64,000 nucleotides of DNA from Pseudomonadota bacterium. GTDB taxonomy: Bacteria > Desulfobacterota > Desulfobulbia > Desulfobulbales > Desulfocapsaceae. A program made the translations under genes and the position numbers. Numbering within the stretch: the first letter of the stretch is position 1; every line of letters starts with the position of its first letter. The stretch spans positions 124,001 to 188,000 of the forward strand of contig JAHIUA010000043.1 in assembly GCA_018817385.1 (NCBI GenBank). Reading direction: 5' to 3'. A model generated the notes under the pieces. The model was given only the letters and a program-made list of their open reading frames with translations, made no database searches and was not told the origin of the DNA. Below are positions 44,413-53,414 of this stretch, piece by piece.

Positions 44413-44688
44413 CTACATTCCGATTTCAAACATTGCTTCAAGGTCATGACGAGAAAAGGCCTTAAAGGCGAGCATGGTCTCTGATTTTATAATGTGATCA
44501 ATACTCAGTAATTTTTTTGTCACAAGATTCGCAAGGTCATCATTTGCGGGAATACGGGCAATTGCGATAAGGTCATAACTGCCACTGACTGAGTAAACTT
44601 CTGATATCCCCTCAAGCTCTGCCAGTTGTTCAGCCACTTCGTTGATTTTTGTTCTTTCTGTATTTATGAGAATAATTGAGGTGACCAT
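44413..44688 (-). CDS. Stand-alone Lrp/AsnC ligand-binding (RAM) domain protein
   Basis: The 91-residue protein has the RAM fold without the DNA-binding domain (EGISEVYSVSGSYDLIAIARI, SIDHIIKSETMLAFKAFSR). Such short proteins oligomerise and bind small effectors, probably amino acids. The target is unknown. Confidence 0.85.
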   Translation of the reverse strand: MVTSIILINTERTKINEVAEQLAELEGISEVYSVSGSYDLIAIARIPANDDLANLVTKKLLSIDHIIKSETMLAFKAFSRHDLEAMFEIGM

Positions 44689-44713
44689 ATTCGCTCCTTA
44701 TCAATATTTTCTG

Positions 44714-44862
44714 TACCTGTTCTGGAATGCCCAATAGTGGCAGATACCGGTTCTGCAAGTGGTCAGCAAGGCTTTATATTCGTTCAGTTAAGACTTCGAG
44801 GCATACTCGTGCCAGTCGAGAAGACCTTGATGGACGAAGATGGAGTGCTGCTGAACAGTGAC
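44714..44862. repeat. Repeat R2, copy 1
   Basis: About 150 bp that aligns with 62107-62268 in the same orientation. The best block ends in a shared GATGGAGTGCTGCT. The ends carry the inverted motif ACCTGTTC/GAACAG. It is non-coding and lies in the 44689-45025 gap, which holds no gene. Confidence 0.65.
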
Positions 44863-45025
44863 TCTTTTCTTATGGGTGTGATTGAGTTATTTATTACTCT
44901 TTTTTCATACTACAATTGCTCGAATATTACATACAATCTTTAGCTGGCCAAGCCCTCTGGGAAACGGTTCTCCTCTGTGTATGGCTCCAGATTGTAACCA
45001 TATTTTCCTGAAATTCCTCACCGGA

Positions 45026-45622
45026 TTATTTCACAGAGTGGCCTGTGTCTCCCCAGATAGCTTGCAATCGTTGATCACGACCACAATTCCAGCGATAGTA
45101 TCTGTAACGAATTGCATAATTCTTATAATAATCTTGATGGTAACTTTCACTCCCTTGAATGGGATAAAATGTTGCTGCCTTGAGGATTGGGGTAATAACT
45201 TTTTTGTCTGGGAATTGGGCCACAACTTTTTTTCGAGAAATTTCTGCCAGCTCTTTTTCTTTTTCGTTGGCCACGAAAATTGCACTTAAGTAACTTGGGC
45301 CCTTGTCACAAAACTGTCCTGTGGCGTCAAATGGATCTATGCTATGCCAATAATAGTCTAACAGCTCTGTGAAGCTTAATTTTTCTGGATCATAGGTGAT
45401 TTCAATGGCCTCATAGTGGCCCTCGTGGTTGCCGGAGTAGGTTGGGTTGGTTGCTGTTCCGCCCGTGAATCCAGAGACCACCGCAGTCACACCTTCAAGT
45501 TTTTCAAAATCTGCTTCCATGCACCAAAAACATCCTCCAGCGAAAACAGCTCTATCTGCTGTGGCGTCTGTAGCAGAGGCCAACATGGCGACTAAGAGAA
45601 AAAAGGGCAATTTGTTTTTCAT
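45026..45622 (-). CDS. msrA: Peptide-methionine (S)-S-oxide reductase, exported
   Basis: The 198-residue protein begins with a signal peptide (1-22) and has the active site AGGCFWCMEADFE (catalytic Cys31). GYTGG-like GFTGGTATNPTY and the C-terminal CGRDQRLQAIWG provide resolving Cys. It repairs oxidised methionine in exported proteins, so it needs an outside thiol donor, possibly the CcdA/thioredoxin set. Confidence 0.92.
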   Translation of the reverse strand: MKNKLPFFLLVAMLASATDATADRAVFAGGCFWCMEADFEKLEGVTAVVSGFTGGTATNPTYSGNHEGHYEAIEITYDPEKLSFTELLDYYWHSIDPFDATGQFCDKGPSYLSAIFVANEKEKELAEISRKKVVAQFPDKKVITPILKAATFYPIQGSESYHQDYYKNYAIRYRYYRWNCGRDQRLQAIWGDTGHSVK

Positions 45623-45924
45623 GGCAGTTCACTCATCGTTCGTCTGTGGGCGAGGAAAACAGTGTCTCCCCGATAGACTGCTGCTGGTATTGATCTGCAA
45701 TAGCTGTTTTGAGGCCGAATGCTCTAAGTATAACATCGCTTGTCATTTTGAAAAGGCGGTTGAGAACTTATTTTTCTACCATGTTTGTGTCTTTGAGAGG
45801 GGGCAGGAGATGAGTATGGGCCAGGCGATGCCAAAAATAAACTGGATGAGTGTCTGGCCAATAACCATATTGCGGCTCTTCGTTGACTGGGGCCCTTCGC
45901 TATCTCTTCCTCCTTTTCCTGATT
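45623..45924. other. 302-bp gap with no gene
   Basis: No convincing ORF, RNA or repeat was seen between msrA and the DUF6790-like membrane protein gene. Confidence 0.4.
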
Positions 45925-46395
45925 TTATTGCTGGAGTGCAGCAATCATGGGGGGGAGGAGGACGCCTATCAAGACCAATGTCATTATTGGTCGCATCAAA
46001 TTGACTGGCTTCATATTGTGTTCTTTGATTGCCGTTACAGTATGATTGCTGGCGGAAAGAATAAAGAACAGCAACATTACGGTGACAACAGTTGCGTCCG
46101 CATATCGGCCCCAATCTAAAACAAAAACAAGCAGGGCCGTAAACGCCGTTGCCAGGTTATTCAAGGCGGATTGGACCTGATAGGCACGGTTGGGTGTATA
46201 GCCGATTTTTTCAGAAGCGACAGCTCCCATGAACAGCGATTCAAATGCTACAGTACCTGACATGACCATGACTATGAGTGGTCCGAGAATATGGAATTTC
46301 CCTATGGCATCAGTGCCGAGATATTCTGCAAGGAAATAGACCAGGCCAATGGCAGCCGGGCGAATCCACTCCAGCAGTATTGAAAATTTTTTCAT
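45925..46395 (-). CDS. Four-helix membrane protein, DUF6790-like
   Basis: The 156-residue protein has four hydrophobic helices (about 10-30, 38-60, 85-103, 132-152) with the segment YTPNRAYQVQSALNNLATA between helices 2 and 3. This arrangement reminds me of DUF6790; function unknown. It is in the same orientation as the DUF6544-like gene upstream. Confidence 0.6.
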   Translation of the reverse strand: MKKFSILLEWIRPAAIGLVYFLAEYLGTDAIGKFHILGPLIVMVMSGTVAFESLFMGAVASEKIGYTPNRAYQVQSALNNLATAFTALLVFVLDWGRYADATVVTVMLLFFILSASNHTVTAIKEHNMKPVNLMRPIMTLVLIGVLLPPMIAALQQ

Positions 46396-46497
46396 CTCTC
46401 TTTTCCTCTTGAATTGCAGCTAGGACAATGATCGAGACCCTTCGCCGGGTTAAATGGTTTGCTTGTCGTACTCCGAACCCCATGGTAGATACCCGTG

Positions 46498-47337
46498 TTA
46501 CTCGTAGCGTATTTCTCCAAGCCTTGCTTTCCAATAGGGGTAAATCCGATCTTTTAAATGCCATTCAACTACCCCTTCTTGAGGAATGAGATAGTCATTC
46601 ACCTGCTTATACTTTGAAAATCTTCCTTTCCATGGTGTTCGTTCGTATTTCCCCGAGACCTCTTTGTATCGTGATGGAGAATATACAGAAATTGCCTCTC
46701 CCCTGTCATTGAATTCGAATTCCACTGATGTGCTTATGTTAGAATCCGTTATGGTGGCTTGGGCCCTCGAGTCGTCCAGTCTTTGCCACGTAACTCCTTG
46801 ACTTGGCAACAATGCCGTTGGAAACCAGACTGACTCAGCTAAATATCGCTGCAGGGCCGCTTCATTTAATTCTTTCTGGTTGTGTGCATCAACCACTGTG
46901 AAGAGCGACACCAGCTTGGCCTTTATTCTTCCCTTTCCTTGACTGTAGCTGTCACAGACCCGGATTGAAAGACCGAAGCCGATGGAGATGGTTGCCTCCC
47001 ATACAAATGCTCGAGGTCTTGCTGAGAAACATTGTTTCGCTTCCATCTTGGACCATTCTTGTGTCTCCGGCCTGGCTCTAAATCCGCCAGTTTGAGTTAT
47101 GAAGCCGCGGTTGATAATGGCTGCGCCATCTTTGAGCACTAAATGGAAAAATCTTTGTACGGGCTGCGGCAGTTCATTCACTTCCTCAAGATCGACATAG
47201 TGGACCTCTGGTGATGCGGCCGTTCTGATTTCTCGAGATTGGCGCGCTGTATATCGGTTCCATGTTACCCGTCCCAGCCAGAACAGGATCATTACACCGC
47301 TTAGGATACATAGAAGCACAGGGATTAATTTTATCAT
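46498..47337 (-). CDS. DUF6544-like membrane-anchored protein
   Basis: The 279-residue protein has one N-terminal helix (about 5-25) and an outer or inner globular part with LPQPVQRFFHLVLKDG, a pattern I associate with DUF6544. Beta-rich repeats follow (TDSNISTSVEFEFNDRG, YERTPWKGRFSKYKQVN, LIPQEGVVEWHL), reminiscent of lipoprotein-carrier folds. Function unknown. Confidence 0.65.
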   Translation of the reverse strand: MIKLIPVLLCILSGVMILFWLGRVTWNRYTARQSREIRTAASPEVHYVDLEEVNELPQPVQRFFHLVLKDGAAIINRGFITQTGGFRARPETQEWSKMEAKQCFSARPRAFVWEATISIGFGLSIRVCDSYSQGKGRIKAKLVSLFTVVDAHNQKELNEAALQRYLAESVWFPTALLPSQGVTWQRLDDSRAQATITDSNISTSVEFEFNDRGEAISVYSPSRYKEVSGKYERTPWKGRFSKYKQVNDYLIPQEGVVEWHLKDRIYPYWKARLGEIRYE

Positions 47338-47564
47338 TTCTATCCTTTCTCAAGGAAAAAAAGTCGAAGTTAGGGCGAGGGGAGGATGTGGTTCGGGAAC
47401 AGTGGCTTTGGGCTCAGGAAAGGAGGCAAGAAGACCGGGTCTCAAGCGCTTGTCTCAGGTCAGCAACAGGTGGGAGCCATGGACCGGAAAAGGTCGGTTC
47501 CAACACAGGCGGGGAGCTTTTCCCATCCTGTGTCGGGGAGAAGGAGGCTGGTCGACCTGAGATT

Positions 47565-47906
47565 TCAGCCGGGAGGCCACTGCATGGAGCGGCCTCCCAG
47601 AACATGCATGTGGATATGGAAGACGGTCTGGCCAGCCTCCGCTCCGCTATTGAAGACCAGGCGGAAGTCTTGGGCTCCGTTCTCTTCAGCTATGGCAGCC
47701 CCGCGGCGCAACATTCTGCCCATGAGCTTCTCATCTTCACTCCCCACAGCGGCAGGATTCTCAATATGCTTTTTGGGAATGATCAGAAAGTGGACGGGGG
47801 CCTGGGGCGCGATGTCACGAAAGGCAAGTATTTCATCGTCTTCGTAGAGTTTGTCTGCGGGGATATCCCCTGCAGCTATCTTGCAAAAGAGGCAGTCCGT
47901 TTCCAT
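47565..47906 (-). CDS. HIT-family nucleotide-binding hydrolase
   Basis: The 113-residue protein begins METDCLFCKIAAGDIPADK and has the catalytic FHIHMHVLGGRSM. ATG 47906 follows AAAGG; a nearby ATG at 47912 is possible. It probably acts on adenosine 5'-phosphoramidate or dinucleoside phosphates, as HinT does. It is 11 bases after the cpYpsA-like gene. Confidence 0.92.
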   Translation of the reverse strand: METDCLFCKIAAGDIPADKLYEDDEILAFRDIAPQAPVHFLIIPKKHIENPAAVGSEDEKLMGRMLRRGAAIAEENGAQDFRLVFNSGAEAGQTVFHIHMHVLGGRSMQWPPG

Positions 47907-47917
47907 GGGCATCCTTT

Positions 47918-48469
47918 TCAGGCTTTGGTAAAAGAATCGGCAAACAGTTTTACAATGGCTTCCCGTCCTGCATCGCTGAGATAGCGGGTGCCCGAGCCGA
48001 CAAAGGTGTCGAATTCGATTACGGGGTTGTCTTCTATCCACTCATTTCCCTTCCAGGTGAACCACTGTTTTCGTGGTTGGTCAAAGACATGGAGGGGGCG
48101 GTTGAAGAGTTTCGCAAGTTCCACGGCCCACCCTGTGCCGCCTTTAACGGAGTTGTCTTCTTGAATTGTACCGATAACAAAGACCTGATGTCCGTTGTTG
48201 ACCATGTGAAAGATAGTCTGCAGGACCTTGCGAATTTTTTCCGTCTCGTAGTAGGTCCTGTTGAGCATGCGTGAGGCCAGTTCCATGGAGATGTCTCCCC
48301 GTTCCAACTCTTCTTTGCTCAGGGTCACCGCATTTTTATTGCGGTTCAGTTTATGGTCTTCAAAGGTGAAAATAATCTCTTTCACCCCTAATTGTTCAGC
48401 TACTTCACCAAAGGTAGCTTCGGCACCTTTGAGGCCGCCACTGTACAGTGTACAGGTTTTATGATTCAT
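47918..48469 (-). CDS. cpYpsA-like SLOG-family protein
   Basis: The 183-residue protein has a Rossmann-like start TLYSGGLKGAEATFGE and a conserved NRTYYETEKIRKVLQTIF. The nucleotide loop is NSVKGGTGWAVELAKLFNRP, then LHVFDQPRKQWFTWKG. This pattern fits the SLOG superfamily (YpsA/cpYpsA) that binds nucleotide derivatives. ATG 48469 follows AAGGAG. Co-encoded with a HIT hydrolase, it may take part in nucleotide-signal or damage metabolism; that is inference. Confidence 0.75.
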   Translation of the reverse strand: MNHKTCTLYSGGLKGAEATFGEVAEQLGVKEIIFTFEDHKLNRNKNAVTLSKEELERGDISMELASRMLNRTYYETEKIRKVLQTIFHMVNNGHQVFVIGTIQEDNSVKGGTGWAVELAKLFNRPLHVFDQPRKQWFTWKGNEWIEDNPVIEFDTFVGSGTRYLSDAGREAIVKLFADSFTKA

Positions 48470-48572
48470 TGCATGCTCCTTGTCCTGAATTTTCACCCTG
48501 AAATCTATACGAAAATCATAACGAGTTTACCATACTTGCAGGCAAAGGCAAGAAAGAGCTGTCCTCCCATTA

Positions 48573-49532
48573 TTATTTTTTTTGGGCCAGCAGGTAAACC
48601 CGTTCCGGGGCCGGGTAGCCCTCTAAGGTCTTTTGGGGATCAGAGGGGTCGATGAAATCGGAGTAGGACTCAAACTGCATCCAATCCGTACGGCGCTGTT
48701 CTTTGCTGGACATGGGATGCTGACAGAGGATTTGCACATCCTTGAATCCGGCCCGGAGGACCCAGTTTTTAAGACATTTAGCGGTGGGGACAAAGTAGGT
48801 GCCGGGGACTTTGGCATAGGTTTTTTCTGGAAAGAGGGCTATTTCGTTCTCACCTGGGAGGGCCTGGGATTCGAGGACAAGGGTTCCGCCCATGCGCAGG
48901 GAGGAAAAAATATCGCGCAGGGTATCCACTGGAGAACTGCGGTGGTAGATGATTCCCATCAGGAAGAGGACGTCAAAGCAGTCAGGGAAGAGTGGCAGGT
49001 GTTCTACCCCCAGGAGATCGATGTGCAGGTTCGCCTGGCGGGCCATCCCATTGAGTCCCTTAAAACAGTAGTAGTGTTGTACCGAAGGTTCGAAGCCGAT
49101 GACCACCTTTGGCTGCAAAGGAAGCATGCGAAACATGTAGTAGCCGTTGTTACAGCCGATGTCAGCCACAATCTTGTTTTTCAGGTCGGGGAGGTGGGGG
49201 AGGAGTCGCTGCCACTTGCGTTGGCTCTGCCATTCGGCATCGATGTCGATCCCGAAAACAGAAAAAGGTCCTTTGCGCCAGGGCATAAAAGTCCGCAGGT
49301 GGCCTTCCACTTCTGTTCGTTCTCCTTCCGAGAGCGCAGCTGCTGCACCGATGGTGACCGCTTCACCTGTGCAGTCAAGGTACTCTGCCGGAAAGGCTTG
49401 CAAGGCTTCACAGGGGAGGCGATAACGGAGAAATCCTTTTTTGGGCTGGTTGACCCACAGTTGTCGCTGTTGGTGAATGTGGATGATTTCGTCTTTTTGG
49501 GCGGAACCCGGCAACTGGTCGAGGTAGTTCAT
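48573..49532 (-). CDS. cmoB: tRNA U34 carboxymethyltransferase CmoB
   Basis: The 319-residue protein is full length. Motifs: PWRKGPFSVFGIDIDAEWQS, SAM-fold ADIGCNNGYYMFRML, then GIIYHRSSPVDTLRDIFSSL. It transfers a carboxymethyl group from Cx-SAM to 5-hydroxyuridine of tRNA. The donor-making gene cmoA is directly upstream. Confidence 0.95.
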   Translation of the reverse strand: MNYLDQLPGSAQKDEIIHIHQQRQLWVNQPKKGFLRYRLPCEALQAFPAEYLDCTGEAVTIGAAAALSEGERTEVEGHLRTFMPWRKGPFSVFGIDIDAEWQSQRKWQRLLPHLPDLKNKIVADIGCNNGYYMFRMLPLQPKVVIGFEPSVQHYYCFKGLNGMARQANLHIDLLGVEHLPLFPDCFDVLFLMGIIYHRSSPVDTLRDIFSSLRMGGTLVLESQALPGENEIALFPEKTYAKVPGTYFVPTAKCLKNWVLRAGFKDVQILCQHPMSSKEQRRTDWMQFESYSDFIDPSDPQKTLEGYPAPERVYLLAQKK

Positions 49533-49548
49533 GACAGAAAAGGGGGAG

Positions 49549-50328
49549 TTAGGATGTTGGTGGTTTTACAGCAAGGAAAGAGACAAAATTGAACCATTGG
49601 AAGAAAGGTTCAACCTCAGTGAAGCCGGCTGCTTGGAGGAGGTTGCGGTTCTCTTCAAGGGAACAGGGGATAAGGACATTTTCCAGGGCCTCTCTCTTTT
49701 TGGCAATTTCCAGTTCGGAATAGCCGCGCTCTTTTTTGAACTGATGATAGATTTCGATATAACGGCGATTGAGGCCGGGGTGATGGGAGATGATCTTTTC
49801 GCTGAGAATGAGAATACCGCCGGGACGGAGACTCTCGTAAATTCGTCGCAGAAAAGGTTCCCGGTTCAGAGGGCGAATGAATTGGAGGGTGTAATTGAGG
49901 AGAAAGGCGGAGGTCCCGGGCTGGTCTACTTTGGTGATATCTCCATTGATAAAGTGGAGGCATTCCTGTCTGGAAAAAAGTTCGGCCTTGAGTATGGCCT
50001 TATCGAGCATGGCAGGAGAGTTGTCTATCCCCAGGTAGTGGAATTTTTTTTCTTCAAGAATGCGGCTTAGTTGCAGGAGTGTAGTGCCGGTGGAACAGCC
50101 GAGATCGACTATCTGCGACCCTTCTTCGAGGAGGCAGCCCACTATTCGGGCAATGGAGTGAATGACCTCCTGGTAATGGGGAACGGAGCGGTCAAGCATA
50201 TCGTCGAAGACTTGGGCCACGCGATCGTCAAAGATGAAGTCTCTGTTGATGCGCTCTGTTTGAAAGAGAGAATCCCTGCCTTCGCTTTGGTCTTGGGCAC
50301 TATACTTATTTTGGGTGATTTTTTTCAT
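49549..50328 (-). CDS. cmoA: Carboxy-SAM synthase CmoA
   Basis: The 259-residue protein has FIFDDRVAQVFDDMLDRSVP near the start, SAM-fold VDLGCSTGTTLLQL, then LLNYTLQFIRPLNREPFL. It makes carboxy-S-adenosylmethionine from SAM and prephenate. It is 16 bases upstream of cmoB, and together they provide wobble modification. Confidence 0.95.
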   Translation of the reverse strand: MKKITQNKYSAQDQSEGRDSLFQTERINRDFIFDDRVAQVFDDMLDRSVPHYQEVIHSIARIVGCLLEEGSQIVDLGCSTGTTLLQLSRILEEKKFHYLGIDNSPAMLDKAILKAELFSRQECLHFINGDITKVDQPGTSAFLLNYTLQFIRPLNREPFLRRIYESLRPGGILILSEKIISHHPGLNRRYIEIYHQFKKERGYSELEIAKKREALENVLIPCSLEENRNLLQAAGFTEVEPFFQWFNFVSFLAVKPPTS

Positions 50329-50710
50329 GGGTAGCTTGGGGCGCCTGGTATATTGGTGAGCAAACTATATACCACTGTTAGCGGGGAGGGAAAAGGTCAA
50401 AGTCAAGAGAATCTGAGGAGCGGCTTCAAAAACACCTGGCCAGGGAGAGTAATTCTTCGCTTGCCAGGTTTGCTCTCCTCTCCATGATTTTTTTTTTGAG
50501 TGTGCTTCGAGCACGAATAGGCTTGCCTTCAAGGGATTATCTAAGTATAAAATACAGTTTTATTGTTGGATAGTCACATAGTAAGGGAGATTCGAAAAGA
50601 CGAATTTTGCGATGACTAAGTAAAATAGCTTCATATGCGAGGCCTTTGAATTTAAAGTTTACAATGCCATCATAATTAGGTTGTAGTGTACGACAAGGGA
50701 GGAGTGTATC
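50329..50710. other. 382-bp divergent gap, cmoA and 50711 gene
   Basis: No gene. A small hairpin (ACCTGGC at 50434 / GCCAGGT at 50463) is present. The 3' half is AT-rich and likely promoter for the rightward secreted protein, which has AGGGAGGAG before its start. Confidence 0.45.
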
Positions 50711-51235
50711 ATGAATGGAAAGTTTTGGGGAAATGTTGGCTTGAGTGTTGTTCTTGTCGGTCTGCTGTCTTTTGCATACGGCAAAGTCAGTGCTTCATCT
50801 GGTGTTCAAGGTCTTTTTTTACCGGAGGTAAAGGTTTCAGCGTCCACTGAAGCACTCCTTCATTCAGTGGCTCTTGTCCGCTCAGAGGTCAAGGTGCATG
50901 CTGACAACCTTCAGGTCGATTCATCTTTTTCCATTGAAAATAAGAGCGAACAGGATATCAAGAATGTCGCGATACTCTGCACTCTTTTTGATAGTCAGAA
51001 CAGAGAGCAGGGGCGAGATAAATGGGTCGTTTACGACACGGTGAAGTCTCAAGGAAATGGGGACTTTACTTTTTCCGATAAGAGATATATCAGTGATACT
51101 GTGGTTCGCTCCGATTGTCAGATCGTCGATATCCAAGTTGCCAAGGCTCCTTTTATAAGCGTGCATCGGGTAGCTGCCGGACAGGGTGGCGGACATGAGA
51201 AACAAGGTGCTGCAGGTCATGGCGCCCAACACTGA
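50711..51235 (+). CDS. Exported protein with FxLYD-like domain
   Basis: The 174-residue protein has a signal peptide (about 1-29, ending VSA) and a beta-sandwich-like stretch (FSIENKSEQDIKNVAILCTL.. then VVYDTVKSQGNGDFTFSDKR) resembling small extracytoplasmic modules such as FxLYD. The tail is His- and Gly-rich (GGGHEKQGAAGHGAQH), perhaps metal-binding. It precedes the lipoyl-like gene. Function unknown. Confidence 0.65.
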   Translation: MNGKFWGNVGLSVVLVGLLSFAYGKVSASSGVQGLFLPEVKVSASTEALLHSVALVRSEVKVHADNLQVDSSFSIENKSEQDIKNVAILCTLFDSQNREQGRDKWVVYDTVKSQGNGDFTFSDKRYISDTVVRSDCQIVDIQVAKAPFISVHRVAAGQGGGHEKQGAAGHGAQH

Positions 51236-51362
51236 GCTTGGTGTCTTGTGGTTTTTTCGCCAGGTGGGATAACTTGACCGTTGGACGAACGAAATCCTCA
51301 TGCAGTACCCAAGTCCCCATTGCTTGAATGGGGTATTGAATTTTTCCGACGTAGGTTAAGTA

Positions 51363-52031
51363 ATGTCTGACGAAATAGATTTTGATGAGATTTTGGGGAA
51401 GTATCACTCCGACCCCTATGAGGATGTGGAAATCTGTGCCGAGCACACCGGTAAGATTCGTTTTCTGGTGGAAGATGGCAGCAGTGTGGAGTCCGTAAGA
51501 GGAGAGTGGAAGCATATTCCCGGGACGCCTCTTTTTGAGATTACCAGGGAAAGGAATCCGAAAAAGTTTACTGCCATGACCAATGGAGTGGTTGCTTCTC
51601 TGCGCAGTGAGCTTGAAGGGCGCTTTGTGGAGGCGGGAGAGAAGCTTATGGTCATCCGCCATCCCTTAAAGAAAAAAGAGATAATAGAGTCTATTCTTAA
51701 GGAAGTCCTCTATATCTTCCCTGCTCCTGAGCGGGCAAAATATTTTTTCTCTTTGGATGTGCAGTCAAGAATTGAGAAAAAAGGTTCTCGTGCGGTCTCG
51801 GTTAAACCGGGAGATGAGATTATTATCATGTCCCTGATGAAACGAGATACCCCTGTCTATTATAACGGCGAAAAAGGGGTGATTCATTCCGTCTACTTTA
51901 CGCCGGGAGTGTCAGTCGACCAGGGGGCTCCTCTTATCGGGGTGTGCCCCGCTGACAAACTTCCTCTTATCCAGAAGATCGTCACCAGAGTGAAGGCTGA
52001 CTGGGACAAAAAAGAGGAGCATGGCGTCTAG
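51363..52031 (+). CDS. Protein with biotinyl/lipoyl-like folds, no target Lys
   Basis: The 222-residue protein appears to contain two half-barrel segments of biotinyl/lipoyl type (TAMTNGVVASLRSELEGRFV near 75-95, and GEKGVIHSVYFTPGVSVDQG near 175-195), each with a turn where a carrier would have MKM. No Lys is in the tip. This suggests a structural or binding use rather than a carrier. A biotin-ligase homologue is encoded next. Confidence 0.55.
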   Translation: MSDEIDFDEILGKYHSDPYEDVEICAEHTGKIRFLVEDGSSVESVRGEWKHIPGTPLFEITRERNPKKFTAMTNGVVASLRSELEGRFVEAGEKLMVIRHPLKKKEIIESILKEVLYIFPAPERAKYFFSLDVQSRIEKKGSRAVSVKPGDEIIIMSLMKRDTPVYYNGEKGVIHSVYFTPGVSVDQGAPLIGVCPADKLPLIQKIVTRVKADWDKKEEHGV

Positions 52032-52089
52032 ACTATATCTCTCAGCAAAATTTACTGCGAGGGATGTCCTTTGTGACTAAAGACATTGT

Positions 52090-52148
52090 CGAAAAGCTCG
52101 AAAGTGGGTTGGTCCGGGGCTTGGACCAACCCACTTTCGAGCTTTTCG
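52090..52148. repeat. 26-bp perfect hairpin between lipoyl-like and biotin-ligase-like genes
   Basis: Arms 52090-52115 and 52123-52148 are exact complements around a 7-base loop GGGGCTT. No T run follows either arm, so it is not a simple intrinsic terminator. It could act as a transcript stabiliser, attenuator or protein site. Confidence 0.7.
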
Positions 52149-52237
52149 TGACGACCTTGATGGGAAATGTGGCCAGGGAGGCACCAATGCCTCAAGAGTC
52201 TTTTCTGCTGTAACCTCAAGGCATTACTTTATTTTCG

Positions 52238-53242
52238 TTGTCCAGAATTCCTGTACTGCCTTCTCGCTCTCTTTTTTACAACCATTCAGGCGTTGTGATC
52301 ATTCCCGGTACCTCATTGATGAACAATCTTGCTCCGCTCACTGCAGCGGCCTTGAATGAGTATGTTTCGGCCATTGAACTCCCGGGGCAGCAGCAGGAGA
52401 GCAGTCCCGAGACGGAAATTATTTTCCGTCTCGGGGCGTATGTCGGGTCACTTATTCGCGTCTATCCCTCTCTCGATCGTGCCATGGACAAGGCACGCCA
52501 TCATATTGTTTCTCAAGAAGGTGAAAATGTATCCGTTGCCAATGGGTCTCTGATTCTTGCTTCCTCCCTTCATCTCTCAAAAGGACGGTTCAGTCGTTCA
52601 TGGCATGCTCCGCCTGGGGGACTCTGGGGCTGCCTTATTCTGGCCGACACCTTCCTCCCTCCCTTCAGGCAGCTGCTGCCCCTGATCCCTGGAATGGCCT
52701 GTTGTGAGGCCCTGCATGAGGAGGGAGCGTCAGCCGCCTCCATCCGTTGGGTCAACGATGTCCTCCTGCAAGGGAAAAAACAGGCCGGGTTTCTCATTGA
52801 AGGGTTTCGCAGCCCCAGACATGGGGAAAATTACCATCTTCTCGGTTTTGGCCTCAATCTCAATAACGATTCCTTTCCTCCAGAGCTTGAAGGCTCCGCT
52901 GTCTCACTCTCTCAGTTTCTGGGACGTCCTGTGAACATCTCTCGCTTTGCCCTCTCTTTTCTGGCCAAGCTGCGCTGGTATATCGGCCTTCTTCTCTTTG
53001 AAGAGCAACAGTGGCTGGCGCGCACAGGTGGAGGTGTCTATGAGGATGAGCATCCGCTCCTCAAACGCTGGAAAGAGTTGTCCGATACCGTGGGGAAACG
53101 GGTTCTCTTTGGCTATGATGTTGTCCAGCATCCTCAGTATGAGGCGGTTGTAGGGGCTGTTGCCAACGACGGGGCGCTTATCCTCAACCATGATGACGGA
53201 ACGACCAGTATTGAGCACAGCGGAGAAATTCGTTACCTGTAA
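52238..53242 (+). CDS. Biotin-protein-ligase-like (BPL/LplA fold) protein
   Basis: The 334-residue protein has ligase motifs in divergent form: GRFSRSWHAPPGGLWGCLIL for the GRGR..W loop, SIRWVNDVLLQGKKQAGFLIEG with the catalytic-site Lys, and LGFGLNLNND. A C-terminal BirA-like SH3 domain follows. The start is uncertain: TTG 52238 or ATG 52319. It lacks a DNA-binding domain, so it is not a BirA regulator. It likely attaches biotin or a similar acyl group to a carrier, although its neighbour lacks the target Lys. Confidence 0.78.
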   Translation: MSRIPVLPSRSLFYNHSGVVIIPGTSLMNNLAPLTAAALNEYVSAIELPGQQQESSPETEIIFRLGAYVGSLIRVYPSLDRAMDKARHHIVSQEGENVSVANGSLILASSLHLSKGRFSRSWHAPPGGLWGCLILADTFLPPFRQLLPLIPGMACCEALHEEGASAASIRWVNDVLLQGKKQAGFLIEGFRSPRHGENYHLLGFGLNLNNDSFPPELEGSAVSLSQFLGRPVNISRFALSFLAKLRWYIGLLLFEEQQWLARTGGGVYEDEHPLLKRWKELSDTVGKRVLFGYDVVQHPQYEAVVGAVANDGALILNHDDGTTSIEHSGEIRYL

Positions 53243-53414
53243 CGGCTTTGCTGTGTGGGCGTTATTCCTTGCGTGCCTGGGAGAGGCTTGCTGGTTCAAT
53301 CTTGTAGATTGAGCCACTTGTCTCTCACAAATCCTGCTCCAACAAACGTCGTTCCTTATCATTATTCTGCAGGACAGTGTCCTGTCCGCAACTCGAAGCA
53401 CTTCTCATGGACGG

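Noticed and set aside
46419-46582. Short forward frame MIETLRRVKWFACRT
   Set aside because: It overlaps the 3' end of the DUF6544-like gene and has no ribosome site or family match.
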